Of a stretch of DNA of 45,998 bases, positions 35,716 through 42,976 are shown piece after piece. Origin of the DNA: Akkermansiaceae bacterium (GTDB lineage: Bacteria > Verrucomicrobiota > Verrucomicrobiia > Verrucomicrobiales > Akkermansiaceae); NCBI GenBank assembly GCA_903919975.1, contig CAIXKE010000072.1:1-45998 (forward strand). The letters are read 5' to 3'. The notes under the pieces are model-generated. The model searched no databases, was not told the origin of the DNA, and was given only the letters and a program-made list of their open reading frames with translations. Every line of letters starts with the position of its first letter. The first letter of the stretch is position 1. The translations under genes were made by a program, and so were the position numbers.

Positions 35716-38700
35716 TCAGGGAAGCTTCTGATAACGCACGGTTTTGAGCATCACCGGCCCAATCAGTCCCGAGTCAAACAGCGGGGAATCCTTGCCGTAG
35801 GGCTTGATCGGGGCAAAAGTGACGCGCCGGGGCTCCGGCCGTTTACTAGGATCGTTCAACCATTCCGGCCATTTCACCAGACTCGCCCCGTTATATTGCG
35901 CATCGGCAGGATACTGTTCATCGCCGATCAGGCGGTTAACCCACAAATTGGTGACGCGAACTTCCAAGTCATTGGCTCCAGGTTTGAGAAAGCTGCTGAC
36001 CTCGACTCGGAACGGGGTCTTCCACAACACTCCCAGATCCTTGCCGTTGACAAGCACTTGGGCCATCACCTCCACCGTGCCGAGATCAAGCTGGAGACGG
36101 GTCTGAGGATCGGCCAGCTGTTCCGGCGTGATTTTGAAGCGGGTCTTGTAACTCGCCGTGCCGGAAAAATATTTGATGCCGGCCTCGGCATGCTCCGTCC
36201 ATGAAATCAGCCGGTCGAAAGTTGCCGTCGCCGGAGCTCCCCAACCCGAGGGAAAGCTGAGTTGCCAAGGACCGGTCACCGTTATGGCCTCGGCCATCGG
36301 CTTGACCGTGAGGGGGCTTTCGTTCTGCCCCTGACGGATCTGGTAATCGCCGGCAACGGCGAAAACTCCGGATGTTACCCCTTTGCTATCAGTGATCAAC
36401 TCGACCGGCGGCAGCTTTTCCAGGGGCGATTGAAAAGGGATTGCTGCAAGTTGGGCGACCTCCTCGGGTGCCAACCCACGATCAACCTGAGTAATGGCGC
36501 TCATCTTACCGGTGAACCCTGGCTGGCCAGGTTTATTGAGCGTTCCGGCATTGGCATGCAAGGTCATGGTGCTGGCCAAGCCGGTTGCAACGTGTTTGCC
36601 GTCGATATAGAGCATTGGACGGTTGCCAACGACCACCACTGCAAGGTGGCTCCAGGGGCGGATTGTCCCCGCATAAACGAGCAGAGCCGGAACATGACTG
36701 GCTGCATGCTCAAATACCGCGACGCCGTTTTGGCCCACGGAAATTCCCAGCCCAGCATGCCCGCGGCCCCACACCTCATGGCCGGGGGCCGGATAGACTG
36801 CAAAATCCTGACCTCCCCAAGAAACCCCTTCTTGGCTTTGCGCCGGAAGCGCGATTTTCCCCAAAGGCCTGACGCGGAAACCAACGGCGAAATCTTTCTG
36901 CGCCTGGGCAAGAGAACCCGGCACTAGTCGCACGACTTCATGTTCAACCGGCCAGGGATATACCTGGCGACCCGCGCTGGTAATGACGGGAATTGCCTCC
37001 ACCGGCTTGTTTGTGGGTTTACGGAAAACCACAAAGACAGAAGCTCCGGGCGTCAGGCGCAGCGGCAGGGATGTGACGCCGTCACGCTCCTCCCAGACCG
37101 GCGCATCGCCAATGAGGGCGGTGTCGGGATGCCATAGCTCGGGGATTTTGCCGGCGGTACGAAAGCGGCAGGTGATATCCCGGGTTTCATTGCCGGCCCA
37201 GGCGACAAAATAGATGTCAGCTTCCGCACTGCGGCGATGAATGGCATGTAAGAGCGGCAGAGCCTTGGCATCATCACAAGTAAAATCCGGCGCGAGGCGA
37301 TCCGCGCTGAGAATCTCCTCAAAGCGTTTTCCCCAGATCAGACGGCCCTGGCCGATATGCCGTTCGCCGACTGCGGGGCAATCCGCCCCCCAAAGGCCGG
37401 CGCTCAAAGTTGAGAGTGCGGCATCGCAGCCCGGAAACCCCGAGAGGCTCGGCGACAACTTCGGCTGTGATCCGATCACCGTGGCCCCGGCCTTAATCAG
37501 TTCCTCGCTCTTTTTCAACAGTTCCGGGGTCATCCGGGCGTTATTGGGCAGTACCAGGTAACGATAGCTCATGCCGTCGGGAAGAACGATGCGGCCATTC
37601 TCGACTCGCATCCGATTCAGCACCACCTCGGCGGAGGCGACGTCGAAATCGTAACCGGCGGGAAGCTTGGGGGATCCGCCACTGGAAAAGCGCTCACCTT
37701 CTGGCATGAGGTAGACCGCGTCGGCCGCATATAAGCCGTGCTGTAAAAGAGACTGGCAACGGGTCAAATATTCAATCCAGGCGTGAGCGGGATCCCACCA
37801 GGTATTGGTGCGGTCAAAATGCAGGCCGTTGCCGCCAAGGGTCATCCCGGGCTTGATCCGTTCATCGGTCCAGGGCTGGTGGGCAAAACGGTGGAAGATG
37901 AATCGGTTGACGCCGCTGGCATAGATGTAATCGCCCAAGGCTTTCAGTGAACCGGGATATTGCTGCCAGAGCTGGCTGCCACTGGTGAATGCTTCGGCAC
38001 CGATGATTTTACGGCCATAGAGATGTCCAGCAGACGCTGGAGCAAAGACCCGCTTTTCACTTTCGACACTTTGCTCGCACCAGAACTCGGTCGTCGGCAA
38101 CGAGCCGCGTCCACTGCATCGGACGAAATCAAAGGGGCCGCCATAAGCTTCCGAGGAGCCCTCAATACCGAACTCGCGGGCACGCTCATCAAATCGGCCG
38201 TAGAAATTATCCGCATAGCAATCGCCGATGGTCTGGCGCAGATCGTGAAGAAAACGCAGGCTTTCTTCAGTCGAATTGAGGATCCGCCCGGTCATGGCGG
38301 GCAACCAGGAGCGCAAGTCGTAGCCGCGGCGTTTGAGAAATTCCTGAGGCAAAACCGGCGACCAGTTCTGATACCCCGCCTCGTAGCTATCAATGAAGTA
38401 ATGGGTAAAGACGCGCTTGAACAATTCCGAGCCGACATTTTCGACGAAGCGCCCCAAGGTGTTGTCGACATGCAAGTCAGCGGCGGCGCGGCTGCATTTG
38501 TCCAGCTCAAGGCCGCGGGCTTCTTCGGCGGCGGGGGCATTCTTGACTCCGGTGGTGGTGGAACCGATTCGCATGATGGTCCAGCGGCCAGGCGGCGCCT
38601 CCCAGTTCAGGCGTCCATCGCCATCGAGTTGCGAGCTGAGGTCAAGGATGCTGTCGCGGGCGATTACCGCGCCGGCCGAGGCTGGTTCCGTCGTGTTCGA

Positions 38701-39663
38701 CATTGGATGTGCCCCTTCGGTGAAACCGGCTTTCGCCGGCCACTGATTGAGGCGATTTCCGCCAAGCAGCTCCACTTCCCCAATCGGCCCGGATTTGCCG
38801 CCACGGACGCTAATCCTGAAAGATTTTGCCGTTACCGAAGCGAAACTGACACTACCGAGGCATCCGGCAAACGGCGTATGCGGCACCATTTTGAGCGTTG
38901 CCACTGGCTTGAAAATACCGTCGGCAGCAGCGGCCGAGAGTTCCACCTCATTGAGTCCCAGACGCGGGATGGCCAAATTCAGAGAGCGGGCGGCAAACGG
39001 TTGAGGAAATTCAATCAACAAGTCGCCGTCGAGTTGGATGGCGCTGTCATGATCACCATCGGTCAGCTTGGCGATTCCCGGCACGTCCTTGCCTCCCATG
39101 GTGATGCGCGGTTGAGCATCACGCATCCGGACGCCCTCGTCGTCAGGGGTCGGAAAGGCCAGAACGGCAATATCCTGGTAATAACCGCCGCGGGCGAACG
39201 GCTTGGGCAGGAGGAGGTTGACTTTGGCCGAACCGCTCGCCTCGGTTTCGCTCCAGCTGAGTTGCTGCATCGACTTTTCAGGTGTGATCCAAGGGCCGCC
39301 GGCAGTCTGCCAGCCGGCGCAGTTCTGGATACTTAGCTTGATACCGATGCGGTCCGCTTCCTGGGCCGCATACTTAAGCAAGGCCTGCCACTCCGGGCTG
39401 AAGATCTTGATGGGACCGGCCGTGACCGTGTTGACGTTGAAAATCACCGCGCCGCCCAGGCCTTGTTTTTTCATCGCCTCAAGATCGCGGCTAATACCGG
39501 CCCGGGTAATGTTGCCGCTCATCCAATGCCACCAAGTCCACGGTTTGGCCGGCTCTGGCGGGGTCTTGAACTGCGCCACGAGGTCGTCAGCCTTACAGGT
39601 GCCCTGGCCGAGATTCCCCCAAATAAGGCAAATCATTGTCCAACAGATTGTTTTGTTCTTCAA
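35716..39663 (-). CDS. GH106-type protein 3 with LamG-like insertion (putative alpha-L-rhamnosidase)
   Basis: 1315 residues, secreted. It is closely related to GH106-type protein 1: PWTWWHWMSGNITRAG, QNCAGWQTAGGPWITPEKSM, WTIMRIGSTTTGVKNAP, HYFIDSYEAG, KRRGYDLRSWLPAMTGR, GIEGSSEAYGGPFDFV, GHLYGRKIIGAEAFTSG, FHRFAHQPW, then the C-terminal VEVMAQVLVNGKDLGVLW and GLIGPVMLKTVRY. Residues of about 907-1080 form an additional concanavalin/LamG-like lectin domain (FAVGFRVRPLGKIALPAQ, WSHLAVVVVGNRPMLYIDGK) absent from proteins 1 and 2. No ATG precedes the conserved start: TTG at 39663 (MKNKTICWTMICLIWGN) gives a good signal peptide; ATG at 39636 would shorten it. The lectin insert probably anchors the enzyme to polymer. 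Leader repeat D lies upstream. Confidence 0.88.
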   Translation of the reverse strand: MKNKTICWTMICLIWGNLGQGTCKADDLVAQFKTPPEPAKPWTWWHWMSGNITRAGISRDLEAMKKQGLGGAVIFNVNTVTAGPIKIFSPEWQALLKYAAQEADRIGIKLSIQNCAGWQTAGGPWITPEKSMQQLSWSETEASGSAKVNLLLPKPFARGGYYQDIAVLAFPTPDDEGVRMRDAQPRITMGGKDVPGIAKLTDGDHDSAIQLDGDLLIEFPQPFAARSLNLAIPRLGLNEVELSAAAADGIFKPVATLKMVPHTPFAGCLGSVSFASVTAKSFRISVRGGKSGPIGEVELLGGNRLNQWPAKAGFTEGAHPMSNTTEPASAGAVIARDSILDLSSQLDGDGRLNWEAPPGRWTIMRIGSTTTGVKNAPAAEEARGLELDKCSRAAADLHVDNTLGRFVENVGSELFKRVFTHYFIDSYEAGYQNWSPVLPQEFLKRRGYDLRSWLPAMTGRILNSTEESLRFLHDLRQTIGDCYADNFYGRFDERAREFGIEGSSEAYGGPFDFVRCSGRGSLPTTEFWCEQSVESEKRVFAPASAGHLYGRKIIGAEAFTSGSQLWQQYPGSLKALGDYIYASGVNRFIFHRFAHQPWTDERIKPGMTLGGNGLHFDRTNTWWDPAHAWIEYLTRCQSLLQHGLYAADAVYLMPEGERFSSGGSPKLPAGYDFDVASAEVVLNRMRVENGRIVLPDGMSYRYLVLPNNARMTPELLKKSEELIKAGATVIGSQPKLSPSLSGFPGCDAALSTLSAGLWGADCPAVGERHIGQGRLIWGKRFEEILSADRLAPDFTCDDAKALPLLHAIHRRSAEADIYFVAWAGNETRDITCRFRTAGKIPELWHPDTALIGDAPVWEERDGVTSLPLRLTPGASVFVVFRKPTNKPVEAIPVITSAGRQVYPWPVEHEVVRLVPGSLAQAQKDFAVGFRVRPLGKIALPAQSQEGVSWGGQDFAVYPAPGHEVWGRGHAGLGISVGQNGVAVFEHAASHVPALLVYAGTIRPWSHLAVVVVGNRPMLYIDGKHVATGLASTMTLHANAGTLNKPGQPGFTGKMSAITQVDRGLAPEEVAQLAAIPFQSPLEKLPPVELITDSKGVTSGVFAVAGDYQIRQGQNESPLTVKPMAEAITVTGPWQLSFPSGWGAPATATFDRLISWTEHAEAGIKYFSGTASYKTRFKITPEQLADPQTRLQLDLGTVEVMAQVLVNGKDLGVLWKTPFRVEVSSFLKPGANDLEVRVTNLWVNRLIGDEQYPADAQYNGASLVKWPEWLNDPSKRPEPRRVTFAPIKPYGKDSPLFDSGLIGPVMLKTVRYQKLP

Positions 39664-40020
39664 AATATGGATAAGTTGTTAGAAAATGGTTCCTTTTGCC
39701 AGAGCGCGGGCACCGGTCCGTCCGGCAGACGCAACGGAATCTCTGTATCATTACGATTACCAATGGTGCACGGTGAATCAAGCCCACTGAGCGGTCATGT
39801 CGGCCAAAGAGATGACAACCCCTTGCAGGCTTCAACAGCCCGGGTATTTGGACACCGCCTGTCACTCGGGGAACTCGGACGGTGTCTTGCTGGATTCATG
39901 TCAAGAAAGATTGGTTAGGGATACCGCCCATCCGCATGCATTGGTGCACCTCCTTTTTCCCCTTCCCAGACCGGCTCTTCAGCGTATTCTCCATCCTAGA
40001 TGAAAAAGCAAATTCCCAGC
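39664..40020. other. 357-bp intergenic region holding leader repeat D
   Basis: Between GH106-type gene 3 and the DUF1080 relic. Its centre is leader repeat D; no credible gene was found. The minus-strand frame at 39593-39865 reads through the repeat and is rejected. Confidence 0.6.
39767..39868. repeat. Leader repeat, copy D with regulator-gene vestige
   Basis: Matches 16576-16673 of copy A: GAATCAAGCCCACTGAGCGG, TCATGTCGG, GATGACAACCCC and CTTCAACAGCCCGGGTATTTGG. Read on the minus strand the right end encodes AVSKYPGC and stop, compared with AVAKYLGR and stop at the end of the response regulator, so it is the decayed tail of a homologous regulator gene. Confidence 0.8.
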
Positions 40021-40212
40021 ATTAGTGAGTGCCCCATCTTCAACCGTCCACCATCCCGGCGAGCCATCCCAACCGGTAAGATCCTTGCCGTTGAACAATG
40101 AAACCGGCGGGTCTTCATCCCCGGCCATGCAGGCAGTCGCGGAAATCATCACTAGGGTCGCGAAGCGCAATGCGACGGATCGACATGTGGAGAGATTCAA
40201 TAACGACTTCAT
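40021..40212 (-). pseudogene. DUF1080 (3-keto-disaccharide hydrolase type) relic
   Basis: The ATG at 40212 opens a signal peptide (MKSLLNLSTCRSVALRFATL, ending ACMA) followed by VSLFNGKDLTGWDGSPGWW and TVEDGALTN, the characteristic start of DUF1080/PF06439 domains. Homology then ends and the frame stops at 39979 after a few unrelated residues, so about 170 residues of the domain are missing. The break coincides with a 21-bp sequence (40005-40025) found again at 40413-40433. Confidence 0.75.
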
Positions 40213-40676
40213 GGTAGGATAGCTTACGTCTTTGCGGATGGGATATATCAACAAATGGATGCATACCGGCAATTTGCCGTTTCGGCATGGCCATGATCGT
40301 GCACCGCCAATGAGGTGGGAAAGTGAGGCGCTTGGCGCTCGTTCCTTTCACGTTTCATTGGCTTGGTGGACAGGAGTGTCCACCCTCCTTATTTAACGAC
40401 CTGCTAGTGAGTAAAAGCAAATTCCTAGCATTATGAGGACCAAGTCAGGCCATTCCTGCCAGGCCCTGCCAAAGCCAATGTGATTTGGGATGGCCGTCAC
40501 CTCTGCCGGGGCGGATCGGACAATGTTCAGCAGAAATTCACTCCAGTAATAACCGTTTTGAATCGTGGTTGGCATCTTTTATGGCTACCGGGTGAGGCCG
40601 TGGCGGCAAAAGACGCCAAAAGACGGCAAATTTGTTAGATAAAAAGTGCTGCATGGATATCTATCGGAGGGATTAC
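40213..40676. other. 464-bp intergenic region with a perfect hairpin
   Basis: Between the DUF1080 relic and the 3' end of the large unknown secreted protein. It holds the perfect inverted repeat at 40365-40384 and the right copy of the 21-bp repeat. The 60-residue minus-strand frame at 40393-40575 was not recognised and has no supporting features. Near 40605-40635 there is a short AAAAGAC-type direct repeat. Confidence 0.5.
40365..40384. repeat. Perfect 8-bp inverted repeat (possible terminator or dispersed repeat)
   Basis: GGTGGACAGGAGTGTCCACC forms an 8-bp stem with a GGAG loop. On the minus strand it lies about 290 bp beyond the stop of the 659-residue protein and ahead of the DUF1080 relic. 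CTCCTTATTT follows on the plus strand, too weak a T-run for a confident intrinsic terminator. Confidence 0.5.
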
Positions 40677-42656
40677 TCACGGCCCGGTGTGTTGAGATGG
40701 CGTTTCACGTGCAAGGGGCAAGGCAACTGCGGCGGCCTGGTTCCGCAGCAAATGCAGAAGGCCGATCTGGACAAAAGAGGTGGATTCGGGATAAGCATCC
40801 CAATTGAGAATATCCTCGATGCCATCGCTGTCGGCATCAATGATGCGATTGTTCACCGCACCCAGTTCGTTCAGCAAGCGGGCGCGCAACGAATTATCGC
40901 CGCAGTAATAACCGAGAATCGCGTTGGCGCGGTCGAGATAGCGCTTCTCGCCGCTGACCTTGTGCAGCACGGCCAGCGCGTGCAGCCAGTGCCCGCCAAT
41001 GTAGAGCGGGACGTGCGGCTTTTCTCCCTTGCCAAGAATAAAGGTCATGCGATCTCCTTCTTTCATATGGCCGAACATTGGTGTCGGAGCAGGACGCTCA
41101 GGAAGAGGTTTCAGCACAAGCCAGGCGTCCGCAGCTTTCATCGCTGCGGCTTTCCATGCGGAGGCGTTATCACTATCCGCCAACACGCGCGCACCTTCGG
41201 CGAGGGCGGCGATGTTCATCGCCGTCGCATTGGCGTAGCGCGTCCACTGGCCATCGGGACCTACGGATTCGGTGAGCGCGTTGAGCGCATCGATAGTGAT
41301 TTGACGAAGCGGACGTGGAGACTGGTCATTCGTCAGTTGGACCGGAAAATCGGGTCTCACTTCGCAGGCGGAGAGCATTCCCAGCAGGAGATAGGCATGC
41401 TCGCCTGCGGTGCGGTTCCAAATGGGCAGGCCGGATTTGGTGCGGTATGTGTAGCCGCGTTGCAAGCCATCGCTCAGACAGAAGCGCAATGCTAGCTTGA
41501 GCGAATCTCCTAACTGAACAGCCAGCGGCCCTTGCGGATTAGCTTTCAACGACTCGCCCAGCGCCCAGACTCCCCGCCCATTAAAGACACCACCCCAGGC
41601 AAAATCCCGGAAATCCGGGTTGATAAACCAGCCTTTGCCTTCCGTGAGCCACTCGCCCGTCTCGAACATGCCGTAGTGAAAAGCACCCGCCGTGTAGAGC
41701 TCCTGTTTCCCGGAAGCTTCTTGCCGGGCAAAGTTGTCGCTGCCGCGGTGCTGCATCGCCAGCAGGTTCGTCATCACTTCGTCTGCCAGTGCTCGGCGGT
41801 TGTCCGCCACCGCCGGTTTCACCTGCTGAAGCATCCGGTATAAGATCAAGATGTCCGCAGGGTCATTGGTGAAGGTATAAGGCCGGTAGTTTTCGGGCTT
41901 TTTGTTCGTGCCGTCTCCATCCCACGGGTGATTGTTCGAAGCATTGAACCAAGTGTTCCAAACCGCCTGCCAGAATCCCCGCGCGGGGCGATTTCCAAGT
42001 GGCGTGGACCAGTCGCGGTCACGGTGGTCGAAATCATAGAGCGTGGCATGGTCCTTGAACCACGCGAAATCCCCGGAATGGCCGAGATCGAACCCCGGCT
42101 TGTGGATGCGCATGAGCTTCGCTCCCCGGCTGTGCATGAAAAGATTCACCAGCGTCCTTTGCCTCGACCATTGCATCGCCTGCTGGTCCTTGCGGCCATC
42201 CACATCCAGGAAGTCATCTGTAAAGACCAACGGCAGATCCGGCAGACCTTCCTTGCCACCGCTCACGATCAGCGTGATTTCGGCCTGGTGCCCGAAGTGG
42301 TCGGCACTTCCGAAGGCTAAAAGGTCCGTGGCATCCACATAAAGCACGCTAGGCCTCAGCGGAGGTGCTCCGTTAAAAGCCTGCGGATAGCGACACTCGA
42401 AACGCCCCCCTTCTACCTTTACCTCAGTCATGTGAGTCTCCCCGAATGATGTCGTCACTCGCACACGCACCGACGTCGAACTGTCAGACACCGCCGAACC
42501 GACGATCTTTACGCCATCTTCGGAGAGCCGCTTAATGGGCGACGGGCTTAAACTCGCAACCAGATCGACTGCGGGCGTGGCTGGAACCGCCGCACTGAGC
42601 TCACTCCCAATAGAAGCAAGCAGAATGACGCTGAGAAGGGTGAAAGGATTAATCAT
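40677..42656 (-). CDS. Large secreted protein of unrecognised family
   Basis: 659 residues with a signal peptide (MINPFTLLSVILLASIGSEL, ending SAAVPA). Residues up to about 135 look like an immunoglobulin-like or bacterial surface domain (VKIVGSAVSDSSTSVRVRVT). The remainder is helix-rich with paired motifs (FWQAVWNTWFNAS, GGVFNGRGVWALGESLKAN, WNRTAGEHAYLLLGMLSACE, WTRYANATAMNIAALAEGAR, LYIGGHWLHALAVLHKVSGE, LDRANAILGYYCGD) of the kind seen in alpha/alpha-toroid enzymes such as six-hairpin glycosidases, lyases or epimerases. No catalytic signature was identified and no family is claimed. It follows the isomerase-fold gene by 320 bp and precedes the GH106/propeller group, so a role in the same saccharide pathway is likely. 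Confidence 0.8.
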   Translation of the reverse strand: MINPFTLLSVILLASIGSELSAAVPATPAVDLVASLSPSPIKRLSEDGVKIVGSAVSDSSTSVRVRVTTSFGETHMTEVKVEGGRFECRYPQAFNGAPPLRPSVLYVDATDLLAFGSADHFGHQAEITLIVSGGKEGLPDLPLVFTDDFLDVDGRKDQQAMQWSRQRTLVNLFMHSRGAKLMRIHKPGFDLGHSGDFAWFKDHATLYDFDHRDRDWSTPLGNRPARGFWQAVWNTWFNASNNHPWDGDGTNKKPENYRPYTFTNDPADILILYRMLQQVKPAVADNRRALADEVMTNLLAMQHRGSDNFARQEASGKQELYTAGAFHYGMFETGEWLTEGKGWFINPDFRDFAWGGVFNGRGVWALGESLKANPQGPLAVQLGDSLKLALRFCLSDGLQRGYTYRTKSGLPIWNRTAGEHAYLLLGMLSACEVRPDFPVQLTNDQSPRPLRQITIDALNALTESVGPDGQWTRYANATAMNIAALAEGARVLADSDNASAWKAAAMKAADAWLVLKPLPERPAPTPMFGHMKEGDRMTFILGKGEKPHVPLYIGGHWLHALAVLHKVSGEKRYLDRANAILGYYCGDNSLRARLLNELGAVNNRIIDADSDGIEDILNWDAYPESTSFVQIGLLHLLRNQAAAVALPLARETPSQHTGP

Positions 42657-42680
42657 CGCTGTACTAAAATTAATAGCCGA

Positions 42681-42842
42681 TCAAGCAGGAACGCCCTCCA
42701 CCCGAACCGATTCTTCAATTCCTCCAATTTGAATAGAAATTTCTCGGATAGCGCTTTGGGTTTCGTTCGCTTGCAATGGAAAACCCACAAGCAGAGCTGC
42801 ACATACATGGAACGACATCAAGAAAAGGGAGGGCATTGTCAT
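42681..42842 (-). CDS. Candidate 53-residue secreted peptide or gene-start relic
   Basis: ATG at 42842 (or 42836) opens MTMPSLFLMSFHVCAALLVG followed by FPLQANETQ, a plausible signal peptide with cleavage after LQA, and a short mature part (AIREISIQIGGIEESVRVEG) before TGA. It could be a genuine small exported peptide or, like other relics in this window, the surviving 5' end of a lost secreted-enzyme gene. It lies just upstream of the 659-residue protein. No family was recognised. Confidence 0.3.
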   Translation of the reverse strand: MTMPSLFLMSFHVCAALLVGFPLQANETQSAIREISIQIGGIEESVRVEGVPA

Positions 42843-42881
42843 GAAACGGCGAATATGATGACAGGTTTACACCCTATTGCA

Positions 42882-42901
42882 TGTCGGTAAAACTACCGAC
42901 A
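42882..42901. promoter_or_regulatory. Perfect inverted repeat, possible operator or leader hairpin
   Basis: TGTCGGTA and TACCGACA flank a 4-base centre, just downstream of the isomerase-fold gene and upstream of the small peptide frame. No T-run follows on either strand, so an operator or mRNA hairpin is more likely than a terminator. Confidence 0.4.
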
Positions 42902-42976
42902 CAGATATGTCCCAATTTTGAGAATAACCAGCGCCACCACCTGCAAGTGCCCGATTTGTCATGAGTAAAGGTTGCC

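Larger units (their letters stand above)
40005..40433. repeat. 21-bp direct repeat pair flanking the DUF1080 relic's 5' part
   Basis: AAAAGCAAATTCCCAGCATT at 40005 recurs with one mismatch at 40413 (AAAAGCAAATTCCTAGCATT). The left copy sits at the homology break of the relic gene, so recombination at this repeat may have caused the truncation. Coordinates span the pair. Confidence 0.6.
42657..42976. other. 320-bp intergenic region with small frame and inverted repeat
   Basis: Lies between the isomerase-fold gene and the 659-residue protein. It contains a possible 53-residue secreted peptide (42681-42842) and a perfect inverted repeat (42882-42901). No promoter could be assigned with confidence. 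Confidence 0.5.

Noticed and set aside
37960-39336. 458-residue plus-strand open frame
   Set aside because: It lies wholly inside GH106-type gene 3 on the opposite strand, has no recognisable family block, and mirrors the coding phase of a GC-rich gene.
40393-40575. 60-residue minus-strand frame
   Set aside because: No signal peptide, domain or ribosome site; it spans the 21-bp repeat and was not recognised. Kept as intergenic.
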